Source: Ustilago trichophora (taxonomy: Eukaryota > Basidiomycota > Ustilaginomycetes > Ustilaginales > Ustilaginaceae). From it: 64,000 nucleotides of DNA. Below, piece by piece: positions 1 through 11,311 of the stretch. The notes below the pieces were generated by a model that was given only the letters and a program-made list of their open reading frames with translations, was not told the DNA's origin and made no database searches. The DNA lies in contig OOIN01000022.1 in NCBI GenBank assembly GCA_900323505.1, positions 558,001 through 622,000 on the forward strand, given 5' to 3'. The translations under genes were made by a program, and so were the position numbers. Numbering within the stretch: the first letter of the stretch is position 1; every line of letters begins with the position of its first letter.

Positions 1-15
1 ATCAATGTAAGAGCA

Positions 16-3000
16 TTAGACAGATAACTGTGCTGCTTCAGCCTTCGATTCCGAGATCGCCTTAAACAGGCTATCTAAACGGAGTACCAATTGAACAAGA
101 CCGGCATCAGCATTAGCAGTCGAGCGCATCGAGACTCCGAGAATTTGATCAAGAGCCTGCTTCAGCTCCGACTGTGCACCTCGTAGAGACAGCGTTGGTA
201 GCCCTCCGAACTGCAGTAGAGCATCAGGCATGGCCACTTTGGAAGCCGCTTTTTCCTCTTTCGCTTTTCCACAAGTCTTGTTGTCTGGCGTGTTCTGGTT
301 CTCTTTACGCTCGCTCGACTCTCCTGGTCCAGTCCTTCGGCGCAATTCCCCCACGGTGATATCCTTGACTCCTGTTTTATCTTTCTCCACGTCTTTGCCT
401 CCAATCAGTACACCTTTATTCTCGATTACGAGGTGTGAGTAATCCGGTTGAATTCTCTCTACCGAGATCTTGCTAGGCCCAGCCGCACTAACTGGCATAT
501 CAGCGTCAGATGATTCTGAGGTACGGCTCGCAGTGATCGCTCGAACTTCGGAAAGCAGTCGAGAGTCATACGAATTACTGCTCAGGCGAGATGCGCCGTA
601 CTCCATCTTGGCACGGCTAAGCTTGAGATAGCCACGGCTGAACAAGTCCGACGTGGCATTCCTCATCCGCTGGTACTGATCGAGCACCTCGAGATATTCA
701 GCAATGAGGTCGTCTAGTTTGTCGCCGCCGGAGCTTGATTTTGTCGTCTCGCTTTCTTTGCCAGGGTGAGCTACGTGCTCTATGGTAGTGGTACCGGCCT
801 TCTGACCGTGATCTGCCGCCATGGAGGCAGGCAGGGCCAGGTGATGAATCGGCAGCTGTCCCGAGCTAGAACCAGCTTGCAGCTCGTACTCTTCTGATGG
901 ATGGCCACGTCCAGACTTTGCTGCGCTTGCATTCGCCCCTCCATTCTCGCTCTGCTGGTGGTCACCAAGCATGCCCAATGTCTCATCTGAGTTCTTGCCT
1001 CCATGGCGGGCAGCACTGTCCCGCCCGTATCCGCGGCCGTAGCCACCTCGTCTCGACCGCCAGTGACAGAATGCAAGGAGAATACAGAGCACGTTGAAAG
1101 CATCGTAGGTGCGATAGGTATACCTAATTCCCCAGACCAGCGCGTACCAGCCCACCAAACCAAAGCCCAAAGCGATCGCCTTGGCTTCCAAGCCGGTCCG
1201 AGTTGGTTCCAGCATACGTCCGCCTGCCATGAGCCAGACGAGAACCACGATCGGAGCAACATCCAAGATGTTGTGATCCATCCACGCCGCCGGGGTTTTG
1301 GGCGTCTTGACTCCCACCGAAGCCAAATTGCGGACCCAAGTGACCAGGAAGCTCGCTTTCTGCGGTAGGAGAAGCACGAGAATCATAAAGAGACTCAAAT
1401 GCTGGTGGAAGCGGGTTTCCTGAGACCAGCCTACACCGGGCGCAGGCCGAAGTTCAAGCTGAGCCCGCAGCGTGTTGAGTAACTGCAACAGGAACATGCA
1501 AAGGAACACGAATTGGTGAGGCACAAACAGCACCACGGAGAGCAAGAGCAACACTAGACCTGCGATGGATTGCCGATTCCAGCGGAGCGGATCCGAGCTC
1601 GCCGTTGCTGCTCCAACCCAGTCGAATTTGCGACCGAGACCAAATCGCGTCACAACGGCTGCGACCATTTGGAAAGCTGATTGGATCCCTGCAACGATGA
1701 TGAGCAGTGTTGCATACGAGACAGCCAGGAAACATGGCACCAGACCCACCGAAGATGCATGGTCGCCCAGTCCTAGAATCATGCCGAGCAGAGGTGACCT
1801 AGGATCCCGACCGTCGGCGATTGACGTCGACTTGTACAAAGCAAGACGCAGGCTGTCAATGAGCAGCAGCGCTCCGGTCAGGCATGCCAGAAGACCAAGC
1901 AGCGGATCGATCCTTGGTGCAAGGAGAGGCGTGCGGAAAGCCGGTTGCATGACCGAGATGAGTGGTGACGGGAAGGGGGCTGCGTCCGGGTTTGTTACCC
2001 ATCTAAACCATGACAAGCCGATGCAGATAGAGAACAGACCTAGAGGCCACGCTGCGATTAAGAAGCGGTAGCGGAGAAGGATGAGACCAGCCGAAGCCTT
2101 CCAATCGACAGACAGACGGATCGAGTCGACAGGCGACTTGCACGTGAGCGACTTGCCCGGAACAGATCGAAGGAGCGCTTGATCGGACCAAAGTTGCACC
2201 CTAACATCATCGACGCTATTCCTGGCAGGTGGCATGAAAGGCGCATTGCCATGGAGCGAAAGAGGGAACGAAATGGGCTCGCCCTTGTACGTGTGATCGC
2301 GAATCTTGCGCACGAGCTGTGAAGATACAAGCTGGGGGAACCAGCGCGAATCGCCAGTTGCACGATCCGAGACGTGCATGAAAGGCGAAAAGGAGGGATC
2401 GGTAGAGTGCTGCGTCTCGTCGTTGCTGTGGAGAGTGTAGATGGCCAAGTTCTCAATGAGACATTGACTAGGAACGATATCGATGCGTCTCGCTAGCAAC
2501 GACGAGCTGAAACCCTTGAGAATCCATTCTGAGGCGATCGGAACAGCACCAGTGGTAGCAAGGCCGTGGTCTAGATGATGCTGTTGAACAGCCGACTCAT
2601 TTGTGGCAGTAAGGAGCACCGAGCTGCCGTGCTTCTCCACGCGCCCGGCCGCTTCGCGCATCCAGCCTCCTCGAACGAAACTCTTGAGCCCCCTTTGATG
2701 GACAAAGAGGCCCGATTCCGTCTTGCGCTCAACACGGATCCAGTCAACGCGCTGTCGTTTAAGCAGGTTGGCGTCGAGACGCAGTCGGAGGAAAGCGAAT
2801 CCTGGAACGTGGTAGATCTCTTCTGCATTCGGGAAGGGCTTGTTCTCCGGAATGTCTGGGTCGCCTTGCCCGGCAGGCGTGTCCATGAGGATGTCGGTTC
2901 GAGGGAGCAGACTTGGCGGAATGAGTTCCCATTGCCAAGGCATGACGAGCTGGCACGAGGTCTTGGTTCGTCCGACAGGATCAAAAGAGTGCGGACTGTT

Positions 3001-4464
3001 GGTGCACATCTGGACTACGAGTTCGATGGGCTGTGGAATAGGTGCACCCATGCCAGAAGAAGGATTCCAGCCGACGCAGAGATTGGTGATGAGTTCAAAG
3101 GCGTGCGAATCCTCATCGCCTTCGCCAAGCTTGGCTGGGATGCGAAAGACAAAGTTGCTTTGATCTGTGGACAGAGCCGAATCTGGGCCCGACGTCGGTC
3201 TTTCAATGGTGGGAGACTCGCCATCGACAACGGAAGTCTCGCGATCTTCATCGTAGAGTGTGGCTGGAGATCCGATCAACTCGAGAGGTCCGACCTCGCC
3301 ATTGCCAGCGTCGGAGCCGTCAAAGAGGCTGAGGGCCCTTCGCCAAAGCTCGCGGCGTCGACGCAAGACACTGGTTTTGCCACTGGCGCCACCTGCGCTA
3401 CGCTCGTCCGAAACGCGACCGAAAGCCATCATGTCGAGGAGGAAGCCGCGGGCAATCTTTTCGCGAAGCTGATCGCACCACATGACGGCGAGGTGGTCGA
3501 CTGAAGACCAAAGTGAAGGCAACGAGCCCGTGTACGTAGAGATGCGCGAAGGGGCGACCGACTCGCCTATCCGTGCCAGAGCAAGCGACGAAGGATCTGA
3601 AGGAAGCTGTGTGTCGAGCAGGCCACCTGCGATCGATATCAGCAGCGGCGGTATTTGCTGCGCGTCGGCTGAGTCGGGCACAACGACGGGCTGGTTGATG
3701 ACTGAATAGACGTGTTCTACGCTCCTGTCAAATGGTACAGGTGGATAGGCATGAGGCGTACTGAGTGTGACGATGGTGTCGATACTGCCGCGAGGGTAGT
3801 TTGGCAAATGTCCGGTGAGTCGAGCAGCAATGCCGCCCATGCTGTGGGCCAAGATGGGGACGGTCGTGTTGCGCTCTCCTGCTGCAAAGCTGTGTGTGGC
3901 TGGAGCTGCATACCGGTTGGAGAGATAAGCGACGACCTCGTTGATGAAGGTGGCCTGCTCTATCAACGTAGAGCCACTGAAAGCCGAAAAGTCTTCGTTA
4001 AAGTCGATCGTGTACCAATCAGTGTGTGCAACACCGGGAGGAGCATCTTTCCATTCATCCCTGCGTGCACCTGATCCATTCTCTTTGTAGAATTGCCTCG
4101 ATGCGCTGGAGGCTACGCTGCGAACCTGTCCATACGAGCCAGAATTTCCGGGTACAAAGAGAGCAGGACTACCAGTCGGCAGCTCCATGGGCTCGAAATC
4201 ACGTTCACGATAGAGGTAGAGGTGGTACTTGCGCCATAAACCTGATGGGGAAAAGGACTCGAGATTGGCGGTATGGTCGACGTAGGCTGGTCGCATCCTG
4301 GACATGCGGCATTGTTGTGAGGTGGCGAGCTGCTGTGGCAGACGTAGGAACGAGTCGACCGAGTATGTGACCAAAACCAAGGAGGCTGCGAGGATGGCCC
4401 AAGGCAACCATGATCGACGAGTAGGCCGCGTCAGTGCAGCCGTTGTCGAGGTGGTGAGCGTCAT
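16..4464 (-). CDS. BST1: GPI inositol-deacylase (BST1/PGAP1 family)
   Basis: This 1482-residue protein removes the acyl chain from inositol of newly made GPI anchors in the ER membrane, a step needed for export of GPI-anchored proteins. A membrane segment lies near residues 22-42. The lipase-like domain follows, with a [10 protein letters not shown] block near 104-113 and the nucleophile motif LAHSMGG, Ser at 208. After a long lumenal part there are several hydrophobic segments between about 800 and 1130, as in the family. The tail from about 1140 on is polar and low-complexity and makes the protein roughly 450 residues longer than yeast Bst1 (about 1029). No intron is needed. It is divergent from the Tma23-like gene. 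Family assignment is firm; the tail's role is unknown. Confidence 0.93.
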   Translation of the reverse strand: MTLTTSTTAALTRPTRRSWLPWAILAASLVLVTYSVDSFLRLPQQLATSQQCRMSRMRPAYVDHTANLESFSPSGLWRKYHLYLYRERDFEPMELPTGSPALFVPGNSGSYGQVRSVASSASRQFYKENGSGARRDEWKDAPPGVAHTDWYTIDFNEDFSAFSGSTLIEQATFINEVVAYLSNRYAAPATHSFAAGERNTTVPILAHSMGGIAARLTGHLPNYPRGSIDTIVTLSTPHAYPPVPFDRSVEHVYSVINQPVVVPDSADAQQIPPLLISIAGGLLDTQLPSDPSSLALARIGESVAPSRISTYTGSLPSLWSSVDHLAVMWCDQLREKIARGFLLDMMAFGRVSDERSAGGASGKTSVLRRRRELWRRALSLFDGSDAGNGEVGPLELIGSPATLYDEDRETSVVDGESPTIERPTSGPDSALSTDQSNFVFRIPAKLGEGDEDSHAFELITNLCVGWNPSSGMGAPIPQPIELVVQMCTNSPHSFDPVGRTKTSCQLVMPWQWELIPPSLLPRTDILMDTPAGQGDPDIPENKPFPNAEEIYHVPGFAFLRLRLDANLLKRQRVDWIRVERKTESGLFVHQRGLKSFVRGGWMREAAGRVEKHGSSVLLTATNESAVQQHHLDHGLATTGAVPIASEWILKGFSSSLLARRIDIVPSQCLIENLAIYTLHSNDETQHSTDPSFSPFMHVSDRATGDSRWFPQLVSSQLVRKIRDHTYKGEPISFPLSLHGNAPFMPPARNSVDDVRVQLWSDQALLRSVPGKSLTCKSPVDSIRLSVDWKASAGLILLRYRFLIAAWPLGLFSICIGLSWFRWVTNPDAAPFPSPLISVMQPAFRTPLLAPRIDPLLGLLACLTGALLLIDSLRLALYKSTSIADGRDPRSPLLGMILGLGDHASSVGLVPCFLAVSYATLLIIVAGIQSAFQMVAAVVTRFGLGRKFDWVGAATASSDPLRWNRQSIAGLVLLLLSVVLFVPHQFVFLCMFLLQLLNTLRAQLELRPAPGVGWSQETRFHQHLSLFMILVLLLPQKASFLVTWVRNLASVGVKTPKTPAAWMDHNILDVAPIVVLVWLMAGGRMLEPTRTGLEAKAIALGFGLVGWYALVWGIRYTYRTYDAFNVLCILLAFCHWRSRRGGYGRGYGRDSAARHGGKNSDETLGMLGDHQQSENGGANASAAKSGRGHPSEEYELQAGSSSGQLPIHHLALPASMAADHGQKAGTTTIEHVAHPGKESETTKSSSGGDKLDDLIAEYLEVLDQYQRMRNATSDLFSRGYLKLSRAKMEYGASRLSSNSYDSRLLSEVRAITASRTSESSDADMPVSAAGPSKISVERIQPDYSHLVIENKGVLIGGKDVEKDKTGVKDITVGELRRRTGPGESSERKENQNTPDNKTCGKAKEEKAASKVAMPDALLQFGGLPTLSLRGAQSELKQALDQILGVSMRSTANADAGLVQLVLRLDSLFKAISESKAEAAQLSV

Positions 4465-5047
4465 GGTCGACGATCTCGACAGTGAGCTGAGCTGAGCCTA
4501 CACTACCAGCCTGCGCGATATCACTTTAGCGAGTCTGTATTGATTTGAAATGAGTCCATCGGCCCTTGTTCTTGGTGGGTTGGCTGCTGAGTCTAAAGCA
4601 TGCGGACAAGAAAAGGAGCGGCGGATGCAGAAGAGGAGTTGGTGTTCTCTGAAGGCGCCCGTTGTCCACGCCGCCTCGATCGCACTGACTTCCCCCAAGA
4701 GCGTGGATGAAGCTGCGGGAGGAGGCAAAGAGTATGATGGGTAGGAAAGCGTCGTGATGGTCAAGGTGTCAAGTTGAAAACTTGTGCGAAGTGTTGTTCT
4801 TGGGACTCGATTTCTCCACACGGTTGTTCAGGCACAAGACGAAAGGGTTCACAAAGCAGCATCGGATTTCGGAACTCGGGGTGTTCAAGCTGCAGGACCC
4901 TCTCGCATTTTTTGCTGGGAAATTTTTCCTTTTTGAGTTGTGTGCCTGAACTGAAATTCCTGACGGCGTCACTTTGTCATACCATACCTCAATCATCATC
5001 ATCGCTACCTGGATTGGTCATCCGATTGCTGAGCGTGTTTCGGAACC
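4465..5047. promoter_or_regulatory. Shared divergent upstream region
   Basis: This 583-base interval separates the start codons of two divergently transcribed genes, so it should contain both promoters. I see no conserved protein-coding signal and no clear TATA box in it. Confidence 0.5.
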
Positions 5048-6148
5048 ATGCCGCTCAATACGACCTCTTTTCTCGTCTCCCAAGGCTGGGAAGGTGTCGG
5101 TGTGCCTCTCGACGGAAAAGCGGGAAAAGGTCTCAAAAAGCCACTCGCCATCACACAGAAAAAGACTCTTTCCGGCATCGGCAAGGACAGGGATCGTGCA
5201 GATGACTGGTGGAACAGCATCTTTACTGCAGGTGCCAAGAGCCTCTCCATTGGTCCTTCACCCGCTTCGTCTGGCGCCTCTACTCCCACACTCGAAAAAT
5301 CAAAGGCTTCCGGCAGCGGGACATCCTGGAACATGGGCGAGAGGTCAGCTGGAACTGCTACCATGTCGCTTTCATCCCTCGCAAAACGCGAACATGCAAG
5401 AAGGACGCTGATGAGCAATTTCATTCGTGGCAAGCCCATCGTTCCAACTGTCGAGCTCAACATCGAATCACACAACCCCTCTCCGGCTGTTGCTGCCGTC
5501 AAGGCTAAGGTCGATGAGGTGGTTGCAGCATCCGATGCAGAAGTTGACGCTTCCCTATGCGTTGTCTCTTCTTCTTCGTCTTCATCTTCGTCATCACAAT
5601 CCAGCTCCGAAAAGAAGCAAAAAAAGGAGGCAGAAAAGCTCGAGAAGAAGCTAGCCAAGAAGGCGTTACGCAAGCAGCTGAGAGCGGCAAATGACCCATC
5701 ATCTTCTCCCATCGTCAGCGATAACTCCGACTCGGCATCAAACCGCAGCAAGACGAACAAGAGTAAGGAGGACAGGAAGAAAGTCAAGTCTGACAACGAT
5801 GTCAAGGTCAAGGACCAGAAGATGGCGGCCAAGAAGGACAGAAAGAGGAAAGCAGAGCAAGCCAACACAACGTCGCTCGAGGAGCTCGCGCCGTCTTCTA
5901 AGAAGCGCAAACGCGACCAGGCAGCCGATTCGGGCGTCGACACCTCTTCAGCTACGTCTGAGAAGAAGAAGGAAAAGAAGGAAAAGAAGGAAAAGAAGGA
6001 AAAGAAGAAGAGCAAAGACGACCAGGAAGACAAGAAAGTTAAGAAAGACAAGAAAGTTAAGAAAGACAAGAAAGACAAGAAAAATAAGGAAGAGAAGAAG
6101 GAGAAGAAGGCAAAGAAGGAGTATAAGGCAAATGCCGAAAAGCCCTGA
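5048..6148 (+). CDS. Tma23-like G-patch nucleolar protein
   Basis: The 366-residue product starts with a compact G-patch-like segment (residues about 7-60: FLVSQGWEGVGVPL, then GLKKPL and KKTLSGIGKDRD) followed by DDWWNSIF. That order matches yeast Tma23, a nucleolar ribosome-biogenesis protein. The middle has a Ser run (about residues 175-190). The last 130 residues are almost only Lys/Glu/Asp repeats (KKEKKEKKEKK type), which would serve as nuclear or nucleolar localisation and RNA-binding tails. The start is the first ATG after the divergent promoter region and sits directly before the G-patch. The repeat tail also opens long false reading frames on both strands. The alternative is another small G-patch protein such as a PinX1 relative; the WW motif favours Tma23. 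Confidence 0.8.
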   Translation: MPLNTTSFLVSQGWEGVGVPLDGKAGKGLKKPLAITQKKTLSGIGKDRDRADDWWNSIFTAGAKSLSIGPSPASSGASTPTLEKSKASGSGTSWNMGERSAGTATMSLSSLAKREHARRTLMSNFIRGKPIVPTVELNIESHNPSPAVAAVKAKVDEVVAASDAEVDASLCVVSSSSSSSSSSQSSSEKKQKKEAEKLEKKLAKKALRKQLRAANDPSSSPIVSDNSDSASNRSKTNKSKEDRKKVKSDNDVKVKDQKMAAKKDRKRKAEQANTTSLEELAPSSKKRKRDQAADSGVDTSSATSEKKKEKKEKKEKKEKKKSKDDQEDKKVKKDKKVKKDKKDKKNKEEKKEKKAKKEYKANAEKP

Positions 6149-6652
6149 ACATCGTTGGTCCGTCAAATTATCCATCGGATCGCCAACAATTTGATCTTTG
6201 TCTATACATGCTTCATCAATTATACCCATCCAGCACAGAATTTATGGACGAATACCGGCCCAATCATGGCTAGGTGCCACGCCCAATAAGAAAGAAAAGT
6301 TTTGGCATTTCTGTTTGCGGATATCAACAAGAATATCATGCCAGGATGAACCGTGGCAAGTCACAGGTCAAAAGTCAAGAGGGACTGGTCTGTGGCAGAG
6401 CAGTCCAATCTCGGTCTCGAAGACATGCAAGTACTTCGGGTTAACGCGAATGCTCACGCCCCTTTGGCCACAATCCGGGACACACTGACTGCTCCTTTGA
6501 ACGAGGTCTCGGCATTCGCACTTGTCTTGCTCCACAGTCTTGACGATGCAAAGATGACAGATACGATTTGAGGTACGACGAAACAGATATTTCTAAAGAT
6601 GCGGCAATGAACGACGATCGAGAAGTAATAGTCTTGACGGTAGATTAGTATA
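6149..6652. other. Intergenic; duplicated 3' flank of SSP1
   Basis: No gene is supported. The part at about 6190-6360 resembles the DNA downstream of SSP2 (about 8430-8620) and of SSP5 (about 13200-13390). Shared pieces include CATGCTTCATCAAT and CCATCCAGC followed by a TTTGGCA...TGCGGA core. It is therefore the 3' flank of an ancestral gene copied with each paralogue. Confidence 0.6.
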
Positions 6653-7860
6653 CTACCATTTGAAGGAATCGATATGATTCCGAAGCAAGTTTTCAATGCG
6701 GTCAACCTGTGCTTTGTATTCTATATACCATCGCTGGAGTATTTTGAGCGTGTCTAGTGTGGGGACTTGATGTCTCATCGTATCGTAAAATATTTTGCGT
6801 CTGGCGTCATCCCATTTCGTTGTTCCCAGTGGCTTGAGAAGGTCAGCATGTTTATCCGCTCTTCCAAGCCAGAGTCAGTGTGCAAAATCCTCATGTCAGT
6901 GACCTTTGCAAGATTAAATTCCGCAATATTTTGTTTGTACAGAACTCACATGGCAAAAATTTCTTTCCCGTATCCTTCTGCAGCGGCATATTCGTCCCGA
7001 AATTTGCTGTATGACAGGCGGTCAACCATCTTCTTTCTCCTGAGAAGCATTTTATCCAGGTCAGATCGCAGTTGTACGATCTCGATGGGTGGATCTGGAA
7101 GCGGCTGTCCCCTGTTGGCCGGTAGATTTGGAAGCGGCTGTCTACCGTTTGCCGAGATGGGTGCATTTGGAGGCGACCGTCTACTACTCGCTAGGGTGGG
7201 TGGATTCTGCGGCGACTGTCTGGTGCTCTCCGGGTTGGAGTTCAAAAATTGTGGACCTCGAAGGGCATTGAGGAATTCGCCAGTGCGTTGATGATGGGTG
7301 GCAAGTCTATTTTCGAGGAGGCGCAATAAGCGCTGAGGCGCTTTCTGCAGATTCGCACGGGGGCTAAATAGCACGTCGTGAAACTGGTCAAGATCGTTAA
7401 TCAACATCTCATGGCGGTCCATCTTATTGATACCCTGAGTGATGCCCTGACCGGAGAACCTGGAGGGACGATCAGGATGTTGGTCATAGTACTTTGGTCG
7501 TTTCGCAGGATTGTTGCCGGGATCTGTTTCAAGCCCAGCTTTTCCGGAGGTGTAGGGAAAGTAATGGCGCTTGTTGTAGCCAAATAGCGACAAGTCCACA
7601 AGAGGATCTTGGATAACCTCTTTGCCCGCTCTAGAAGATTGTGCAGGTGTTAATGGCACCCTGCTACTGCCTGCTTCCATTGGAAACATGGCAATTTCCG
7701 GCGGACGACGGATGCGTGAGCCTGCATCGGCTTTCAGGCTATCCGTGCGTGAGCTCGTATCGGTTTTCAGGCTATCTGAACTTGCAGGGGGTGAATTCCC
7801 TGGGCTTGCAATCGCCATGCATGACAGCAGTAGAATTCCGATCAAAGAGTAGCGAACCAT
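6653..7860 (-). CDS. SSP1: putative secreted effector, two exons
   Basis: I read the CDS as exons 7860-6950 and 6860-6653, with an 89-base intron (donor GTGAGT, acceptor GGAAG), phase 2, giving 372 residues. The start at 7860 is chosen because it directly precedes a signal peptide (MVRYSLIGILLLSC..); an upstream in-frame ATG would bury it. A long polar, Pro/Arg-rich middle follows, with a dibasic RIRRPP near residue 50 (possible Kex2 site). The C-terminal helical module spans the intron, and its 208-base last exon matches that of SSP2 in length and ending (HIDSFKW against HVDSFRW). The mature protein has no cysteine. I do not recognise a named family; role as a host-targeted secreted protein is inferred from the signal peptide and cluster context. 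Confidence 0.75.
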
Positions 7861-8731
7861 GCTGTTGAAATGGGGAGGCTGGCAAGCACTTGGTGCGATC
7901 AAGTTAATGGTCTTAGACGTAGTGGAAGGAAGGCAGAAGGGAACGTGAGAAGTGGTGCTGTATATTCATGATGCTTGCAGCTGGGCGCTACGCCGTGCTT
8001 TAGCCTGCAGAGAGAGCAACAAGCTTGCGCTCAACAAAGAAAGAGTGGGACTGCTATTCTCCATAATTTGCGCCATAAGTCCCCACTTGCAGTGGATCAG
8101 TGTACGTACTGTACCACCGTTCTGATCGCGCTAGCTGAAAGCTACGTCGATACTGTGACTACTGTAAACGTGGCCTGCGATCAATAGCAACGGCTCGTTT
8201 TTGTGCGTCGATAATTAGAGTGGAATGTGGGGCGTTGGTGGGTACTGTACTTTGGCGGTGGAGGCCAATCTCGAGGAGATGGGACCGAGGTCGATTTCAC
8301 GACCTCAAATTGTCCTGGACGATGCGAGAAGGCCGCGATTGGTGGGACCTTGACCATTGTAGCGTGGAAGTCGCATGACTCAAATATATGGACAAAAAAG
8401 CAAAGCAGGAAAAGAAAGAAAAGAAAGCAGGAACATTGTCGGTCTTTGCACTTGCCAGACCTCTTCATCAATGCATGCTTCAACAAAGATACTCATACAG
8501 CACAGAAACCAATAACACAGAACCAGTCAAAACCATGACTACGTGTCACGCCTGCTGAAAAAGACAGAGTTTGGCGTTTGTATGTGCGGTAATCAACAAA
8601 GCGAAGATGTCAGGATCGATTGTGGGAATGGACAGATGACAGACGTGATCTGAGGTAAGACGGAGCAGATTAAAAAGATGCACCGGTGAATGACAATCGA
8701 GAAATTGAAACGTTGGCACCAGGATCGTATC
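7861..8731. other. SSP1 promoter side and SSP2 3' flank
   Basis: No gene is supported. About 8090-8395 is the upstream DNA of SSP1 and resembles about 9720-9985 upstream of SSP2 (shared CTAGCTGAAAGCTACGTCG and GGCCGCGATT...GGTGGGACCT). About 8430-8650 is the SSP2 version of the 3' flank shared with SSP1 and SSP5. Confidence 0.6.
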
Positions 8732-9514
8732 CTACCATCGGAAGGAATCGACATGTGCCTGCAGCGTCTTTTCGATTAGATCGACCTGTGCTTTGTATTC
8801 TCGATACATTTCATTGAGAATCTGCAGATTGCTCGGCGAACCCATTTGATTGGGCATGACTTTGAAATACTCTTCGCGATATTCTTGGGGCCATAATTGT
8901 CTTCTGATAGGCTTCAATGCTTCAGGATACTTCTCCGCCCTGTACAGCCAGAACCGATGCTCACACACGCGAGATGAGTCAGGTCAGCTTCTCCTTAAAG
9001 CATTCCTGGAACCCCGGCAACGACAACGGCATAATACTTACAGCTCAAACATTGCTCGACCCTTCAGGTCTGTTGCAAGCTTCTGGGAGGAATAATGATG
9101 CCTGTCCAGATTCTCGACCATAGGGCTGACCTGTGAACTCCATCGTTGCAAGTCCTCACGTAGCTGAATGACCTTATCCGATGGAGACGGCAAGTCCAAG
9201 TGAGGTGAAGAAGTGCTAGGACGAAGAATATTCAGGTACCGACCAGAACCGGTACTGACGTCGCCAAGTGACAAATCCACACTAAGACTGTGGCGATGCT
9301 CTGCATCTGCCTCAAAAGCGTGTCCAGGCATATCTGGAGCCCTGCTAGAGCCTGTATCCATTGCGTCAAGCAGATCCATGAGCTCTGGACGACGATGACT
9401 GCCCGAGCCAGCATCCCGGCTTGTACTATCTGGACTTGCAGGGGCAGAGCCCGTTGGAATTGCACTTGCCATGCATGACAGCAGCAAAATTCCGATCAAA
9501 GAGCAGCGAGCCAT
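8732..9514 (-). CDS. SSP2: putative secreted effector, two exons
   Basis: Exons are 9514-9042 and 8939-8732, separated by a 102-base intron (donor GTAAGT, acceptor CTGTACAG), phase 2, giving 226 residues. The start at 9514 yields a signal peptide (MARCSLIGILLLSCMASA) almost identical to that of SSP1. The middle is Ser/Asp-rich and much shorter than in SSP1. The module before the intron ends GRAMFEL; after it comes AEKYPEALKPIRR and ends HVDSFRW. The last exon is 208 bases, as in SSP1 and SSP3. No cysteine remains after the signal peptide. It is a tandem duplicate of SSP1 on the same strand, sharing both flanks. Function is unknown; a secreted host-interaction role is inferred. Confidence 0.77.
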
Positions 9515-10711
9515 GCTGTCGAGATGAGTACACCGGCAAGCGCCGTGCATATTTGGCGGTGCTAGATGTGGTGGAAGGAAGACAGGAGGGAACGCAGAAG
9601 TTAGACAGTTGAGTACTGAGACCTTCTACCCTCTGAGCGTCAGGCTGCACCGCGATTTGTTGAGCATTGAATTGGTCGACAAAATTCAAGGAAAGGACGG
9701 ACCAGATCTCACCCAAGTGTATCACTGTGCTGATTGTGCTAGCTGAAAGCTACGTCGTTACTGTATAAATGGACAGTATTCAACCACCGTCAACAGTTCC
9801 ATATCGTGCATCGGAAAAGTAGGAAGTGGGGCGTGTTTTCTTGGCAGCTAGCAAATTGCTAGTGCAAAGAAAGCAGGACCGATGGCGATCCCACGGCCTC
9901 AAAGCATCTTGAACGGTGAGAAAGGGCCGCGATTTTGCGGTGGGACCTCATTGCTGCAGCGTGGGAAACCTCATGACTTGGTCAATGGCGCATCATAAAA
10001 TCGAGCGTGAGAACTCTGCGGTGGTCTCAAAGTGATCTCGACCAACCGGAGGCAAGGGGCCGGGACATTTTGGGCCTGGATCCGTGCGTGCACTGCTCTG
10101 GTGCTTGCAAGAGCGTGTGAACTATGGTGACGAAGACCAGTTGTCATTGGATCTCTGAAATGTTGTCGTGAAGAAATTTGCACGGCACCCCAGATTCCAT
10201 CTGAGGGGCTTGTTGTCTTTGCGATGTTGATACATGGCTCATTTATAACCTCCTTACATCTTGCTCTCTACTGTCTGGTGGTCAACTTCAAGCACTGTCC
10301 TCAGAAGCACCGGATAGCACGTATCATGGCAACTGCGAAGGTTGCCCCACCGCGTCAATAAAGAGAGAAGTCGGGAATTGTGGAACAACCGGTACGATAG
10401 CAGGCAAACAGCGGCTAGGGGAAGTAGTTGCAGAAGTACCAAGTACCACGCAATAGGTCATGCCGATGAGCACCAGTAAATCCAAAGCTGAGTGAACTCT
10501 GACAAGGACTTAGCACAATGGCAGGCATGGCATGCGTGCATGGTTTTTGCAACGCTGTAATCACCTAGAGGCTTTTGCTGGCCAATGGTGAATCCGCGCT
10601 CGCTGGAACATAACTTAAAAGGAGGCTCCCTGTCATAGAGATGCACCATTCAGAACGCCATCCTTTTCTGGTCAATCTGCCTCACTAACAGCATCGTACT
10701 CCTTCCACAAC
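9515..10711. other. Divergent region between SSP2 and SSP3
   Basis: No gene is supported in these 1197 bases. The SSP2 half (about 9720-9985) is the duplicated upstream block shared with SSP1. The SSP3 half (from about 10300) resembles the DNA upstream of SSP4 (from about 11865), including a GCGAAGGTTG..C...CGTCAATA block. Confidence 0.55.
10612..10622 (+). promoter_or_regulatory. Possible TATA element of SSP3
   Basis: An AACTTAAAAGG string lies about 90 bases before the SSP3 start. The duplicate gene SSP4 has CATAAAAGAAGG at the same relative place, which supports a promoter role. Confidence 0.4.
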
Positions 10712-11311
10712 ATGAAACTCACGTCTTCGTTCTTCCTGACAGCAATCTTTATTGCCCTAGCTGGTACAGTAGCAGCTTCTTCCCATAGAAACCGCTATGC
10801 GCCCGCGCTCGACTTTCCGCTCGAAGAATCGACTCCTTGGACGTCCTATGCCTACTACAATAGATTCGTGCAACCACAGAACATCGTCCAGGACGGAAGG
10901 ATCAATGCCGAGCGGTTGGTATTTTTAAGAAGCCGACTTCTGCAAATGGAGAAAGCACGAGAGTGAGTCGTGGCAGCTACAACGATGTGCGACTGTGTCC
11001 CGTAGGCCCAAGCTCTGAGCCACTATGCCTTTTTTTTGTTTTTTTGTTTTGTTTTTTTGTTTTTTTTTTTTTTTTTTTTTTTTTGGTCTTGAACACTCGC
11101 CAGGAGCCTCTTGTATCAAGAAGGAGCAAGGCTCTCGGAAGGTGACAAAGCGATTCTCAGACATGATTTCTACCCTTATCACACCTTGATTGCGTCCGAG
11201 GTCAACCCAAACCTCGGTTTACTCCTCAAGGTCCAGGAAGATCTGCAAAAGCTCAGAGAAATCGAAGGCCTCTTCGATAGACTTCTGATTCAAAGAGGCA
11301 TTCACTTCTGA
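10712..11311 (+). CDS. SSP3: putative secreted effector, two exons
   Basis: Exons 10712-10962 and 11104-11311 join across a 141-base intron (donor GTGAGT, acceptor CGCCAG) in phase 2, giving 152 residues. A signal peptide (MKLTSSFFLTAIFIALAG) is followed by a short linker and the module: WTSYAYYNRF before the intron, RSRLLQMEKARE at the boundary, and a helical exon 2 with DFYPYH and LQKLREIEGLF near the end. Exon 2 is 208 bases. The mature protein has no cysteine. The intron carries a long T-rich tract (about 11030-11084). It is the tandem partner of SSP4, with shared upstream and downstream DNA. This is one of the smallest members and close to a bare module. Function is inferred only. Confidence 0.78.
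11030..11084 (+). repeat. T-rich tract in the SSP3 intron
   Basis: A stretch of 55 bases is nearly all T, broken by a few G. It acts as an extreme polypyrimidine tract ahead of the acceptor at 11103. Confidence 0.8.

Noticed and set aside
5005..6078. 357-codon frame opposite the Tma23-like gene
   Set aside because: It reads the complement of Lys/Glu repeats as Phe/Leu/Ser runs and imitates a membrane protein.
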